Below, piece after piece: positions 61,793 to 64,000 of a stretch of 64,000 nt of DNA. The DNA is from Flavobacteriaceae bacterium F08102 (GTDB lineage Bacteria; Bacteroidota; Bacteroidia; Flavobacteriales; Flavobacteriaceae), in the NCBI GenBank assembly GCA_023015935.1, contig JALKAY010000004.1:434001-498000 (forward strand). Direction: 5' to 3'. Within the stretch, counting starts at the first letter, position 1; the number at the start of each line of letters is the position of its first letter. Position numbers and translations under genes: made by a program. The notes below the pieces were generated by a model. That model was given only the letters and a program-made list of their open reading frames with translations. It was not told where the DNA came from and did not search any database.

Positions 61793-63696
61793 ACAAAAAA
61801 GCTCTACAGATTCTACAAAAATACTGGCATTACAATGCTTTTAAGGCTCCTCAAGAAGAAGTGATTACATCGGTTCTTAACAAGCAAGACACGATTGTAA
61901 TTATGCCTACTGGTGGCGGAAAATCACTTTGTTATCAAGTACCCGCCATGGTAAATCCTGGAGTTTGCTTAGTAATATCCCCCTTATTAGCCTTAATGGA
62001 CGACCAGGTAAATCATTTGCAATCAAAAGGAATCAAAGCCATTGCCATTACATCTGCACTAAATCAAGAGGAAATTATTCAGGCTTTTGACAATTTACAA
62101 TTTGGAAATTATAAATTCTTATACCTGTCCCCTGAAAAACTACAGTCTGATTTTATCCAACAAAAATTAAGACAACTTCAAATTAATTTAATCGCAGTAG
62201 ATGAAGCCCATTGTATTTCTGAATGGGGACATGACTTTAGGCCCGCTTATTTAAAAATTCATTTACTAAGAGCACTAGACATTACAGCGCCCATTATCGC
62301 TTTAACCGCTACTGCAACAAAAAGCGTAATTGAGGACATCCATAAGCAACTAGCATTAAACAATGCTGTATTAATCCAAAAATCACTTCAACGCCCTAAT
62401 ATTGATCTAAAAATCATACATACTGACAATGTATATCCTCAGCTCAAAGCATTAATTAACAAAAAGAAAGAGCCTGCAATCATCTATGCTTCTAGTAGAA
62501 ATAGAGTCAAAAACTACAGCGACTATCTAAATCAACACGGGTTTGAGAGTGTGTATTACCACGGAGGACTTCCAAAAGAAGATAAAAATAAGGCATTTGA
62601 CCAATGGATGTCTGAAAGAAAACCGATTATGGTAGCAACAAATGCTTTTGGAATGGGGATCGATAAAGATAATGTCCGTCAGGTTTTTCATTTAGACATC
62701 CCACAAAGCCTTGAAAATTACATGCAAGAATCTGGACGTGCAGGACGTGATGGGGCAAAGGCAACAGCCTATCTCTTTGTGAACGATCATTTAATAGAAA
62801 ATCTAAAAACACAATACAAGAGAGGAGCCGTTACTGTAGATGCAGTTAAAAAAGTCTACACCTCACTTAACCAGTATCTCTATATTAGTTATGGAAGCCA
62901 ACCTGATCAAAAATTCGAATTTAATTTAACCGAATTTTGTGCGCGGTTTAAATTGGTCATTCCACAAACGTACAATGCACTAAAAGTACTCGAAAAAGAA
63001 GGTGTACTCGTCTTTGAAGAGGGCTTTAACAAAAATTCAAGTATAAAAATAATGGGTCGTCCTTCACAAATTTTAGCCATTAATAAGAATCAAAAAAATG
63101 CTTTATTAACCTTATTACTGAGAACCTATGGAGGTATTTTTGAAAATTACGTACCTATTAACGAGACTTTTTTAGCCTCAAGATTGCACGTAAAGCCTCA
63201 GGAACTAAGACAAATGTTGATCAAACTAAATACTCATGAATGGATTGACTACCATCCTCAAAGAACGGTAAGTCATCTGCAATTTTTAATGCCACGAGAA
63301 GATAACTACACCATAAATCGGATCCGAAGAAACATTAAACATCGGCTTCAGATAAGCAAAGATAAATTAACGGCAATGATAAATTTTGTTCAGCATACTG
63401 AACATTGTCGAAACCAACGTTTACTGGCATATTTTGGTGAAACGTTAAAAAAACCTTGTGGAAATTGTGATCTTTGTCGTTCTAAGAAAACGATTACCAG
63501 TAGTCGCATAAGTCAAAAAGAACTCGCCGTCAACATTTTAGAACTACTCAAAAAAAAACCCATGAGTGTTGAGGAACTTGTCGCAAACCTCAACGACGAT
63601 AAGGCTACCATAATTTCACAACTTCGACAATTACTAGACGATCAAAAAATTACCTTAAATTTACACCAAAAATTGACGCTAAGAACGCATGATTGA
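61789..63696 (+). CDS. recQ: ATP-dependent DNA helicase RecQ
   Basis: 635 aa. Start is TTG at 61789, overlapping the previous stop; no ATG exists before the first motif. Helicase motifs: QEEVITSVLNKQDTIVIMPTGGGKSLCYQVPA (motif 0/I), LLALMDDQ (Ia), VDEAHCISEWGHDFRPAY (II and the aromatic-rich loop), LTATAT (III), IYASSRNRV (IV), VATNAFGMGIDKDNVRQVFH (V), QESGRAGRDG (VI). Zinc-binding Cys follow in the RQC region (HCRNQRLLAYFG...CGNCDLC). It unwinds DNA from the 3' side for recombination repair. The C-terminal winged-helix part ends without an obvious HRDC domain. Confidence 0.95.
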   Translation: MNKKALQILQKYWHYNAFKAPQEEVITSVLNKQDTIVIMPTGGGKSLCYQVPAMVNPGVCLVISPLLALMDDQVNHLQSKGIKAIAITSALNQEEIIQAFDNLQFGNYKFLYLSPEKLQSDFIQQKLRQLQINLIAVDEAHCISEWGHDFRPAYLKIHLLRALDITAPIIALTATATKSVIEDIHKQLALNNAVLIQKSLQRPNIDLKIIHTDNVYPQLKALINKKKEPAIIYASSRNRVKNYSDYLNQHGFESVYYHGGLPKEDKNKAFDQWMSERKPIMVATNAFGMGIDKDNVRQVFHLDIPQSLENYMQESGRAGRDGAKATAYLFVNDHLIENLKTQYKRGAVTVDAVKKVYTSLNQYLYISYGSQPDQKFEFNLTEFCARFKLVIPQTYNALKVLEKEGVLVFEEGFNKNSSIKIMGRPSQILAINKNQKNALLTLLLRTYGGIFENYVPINETFLASRLHVKPQELRQMLIKLNTHEWIDYHPQRTVSHLQFLMPREDNYTINRIRRNIKHRLQISKDKLTAMINFVQHTEHCRNQRLLAYFGETLKKPCGNCDLCRSKKTITSSRISQKELAVNILELLKKKPMSVEELVANLNDDKATIISQLRQLLDDQKITLNLHQKLTLRTHD

Positions 63697-64000
63697 ACCA
63701 AGAATTATTTTTATGGGAACCCCTGATTTTGCAGTGGGTATATTAACTGAGATTATCGCACAAAACTACAACGTTGTTGGTGTAATTACAGCACCTGATC
63801 GACCAGCTGGACGCGGTTTAAAAATCAATGAATCTGCCGTAAAAAAATATGCAAAAACGCTAGACCTCCCGATTCTCCAACCGACCAACTTAAAAGATCC
63901 CGATTTTTTAAAAGAATTAGCCGAACTCAAGGCAAATATTCAAGTAGTAGTCGCTTTCCGCATGCTACCTAAAGTGGTGTGGGAAATGCCACAATATGGG
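63689..64000 (+). CDS. fmt: Methionyl-tRNA formyltransferase, N-terminal part (runs off window)
   Basis: First 104 codons from the ATG at 63689 (MIEPRIIFMGTPDFAVGIL, then TAPDRPAGRGLKI and LPILQPTNLKD). These are the usual opening blocks of Fmt, which formylates initiator methionyl-tRNA. It overlaps the recQ end by 8 bases, and recQ-fmt adjacency is common in Flavobacteriaceae. The 3' end lies outside the window. Confidence 0.95.
   Translation, partial: MIEPRIIFMGTPDFAVGILTEIIAQNYNVVGVITAPDRPAGRGLKINESAVKKYAKTLDLPILQPTNLKDPDFLKELAELKANIQVVVAFRMLPKVVWEMPQYG

Noticed and set aside
1-64000. tRNA, rRNA, CRISPR array, insertion sequence or prophage
   Set aside because: Looked for cloverleaf, repeat-spacer, transposase and phage structural patterns by eye and saw none; a tRNAscan/IS search could not be run.

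Overview
The window reads as a low-GC chromosome segment of a marine- or environment-type Flavobacteriaceae/Bacteroidetes bacterium. Evidence: SusC/SusD pairs with an ECF sigma factor and FecR anti-sigma, DUF4843 and PKD-like lipoproteins, Gld-type ABC transporters, flavobacterial gene pairs such as recQ-fmt, A/T-rich leaders without clear Shine-Dalgarno sequences, and exact TAnnTTTG (-7) promoter boxes. No species can be named from sequence alone. I saw no rRNA, tRNA, CRISPR array, insertion sequence or prophage.

Layout. 1-5.6 kb: the end of a SusD-type lipoprotein gene with its terminator, a MORN protein, then four exported proteins (TlpA-like oxidoreductase, glutamine-amidotransferase-fold protein, stand-alone DsbD-alpha domain, small thioredoxin) closed by a terminator. 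5.7-7.9 kb: a FUSC-type membrane protein. 7.9-18.3 kb: a regulated outer-membrane uptake locus with a divergent ECF sigma gene, a small lipoprotein, a 0.5-kb mostly non-coding stretch, FecR anti-sigma, a SusC with an STN signalling domain, SusD, DUF4843 and PKD-like lipoproteins. 18.4-24.1 kb: an ABC operon with two GldF-GldG-like fusion permeases around one ATPase, ended by a strong terminator. 24.3-28.5 kb: flavin-binding protein, lipoprotein, ribosome hibernation factor, cardiolipin synthase, beta-propeller-like lipoprotein.

28.5-38.3 kb: a frameshifted metallophosphoesterase-Omp85 fusion gene, an HD phosphohydrolase fused to a Pycsar-effector-type membrane domain, a secreted protein, and an M14 carboxypeptidase paired with a paralogue that lost its zinc ligands. 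38.5-44.4 kb: SelO AMPylase, aldo/keto reductase, two tiny overlapping ORFs, saccharopine-dehydrogenase-like protein, RimB-RimK. 44.5-52.8 kb: GHMP kinase, PriA, a secreted protein with a very basic tail behind a sigma-54-like site, rhomboid protease, LpxL-type acyltransferase, GlmM. 53.1-61.2 kb: ribosomal protein S1 with an N-terminal DUF2853 domain, then (in transcription order) DUF493, three SurA-type periplasmic chaperones and a MoxR ATPase. 61.2-64 kb: P-loop NTPase, RecQ and the start of fmt in overlapping order.

Most noteworthy: the DUF2853-S1 fusion; the stand-alone HD-PycTM protein with no neighbouring cyclase; the active/inactive M14 pair; the one-base frameshift in the phosphoesterase-Omp85 gene; the redox/GATase export cluster; and several small ORFs and hairpins in intergenic DNA. 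No complete new system is proved by sequence alone.
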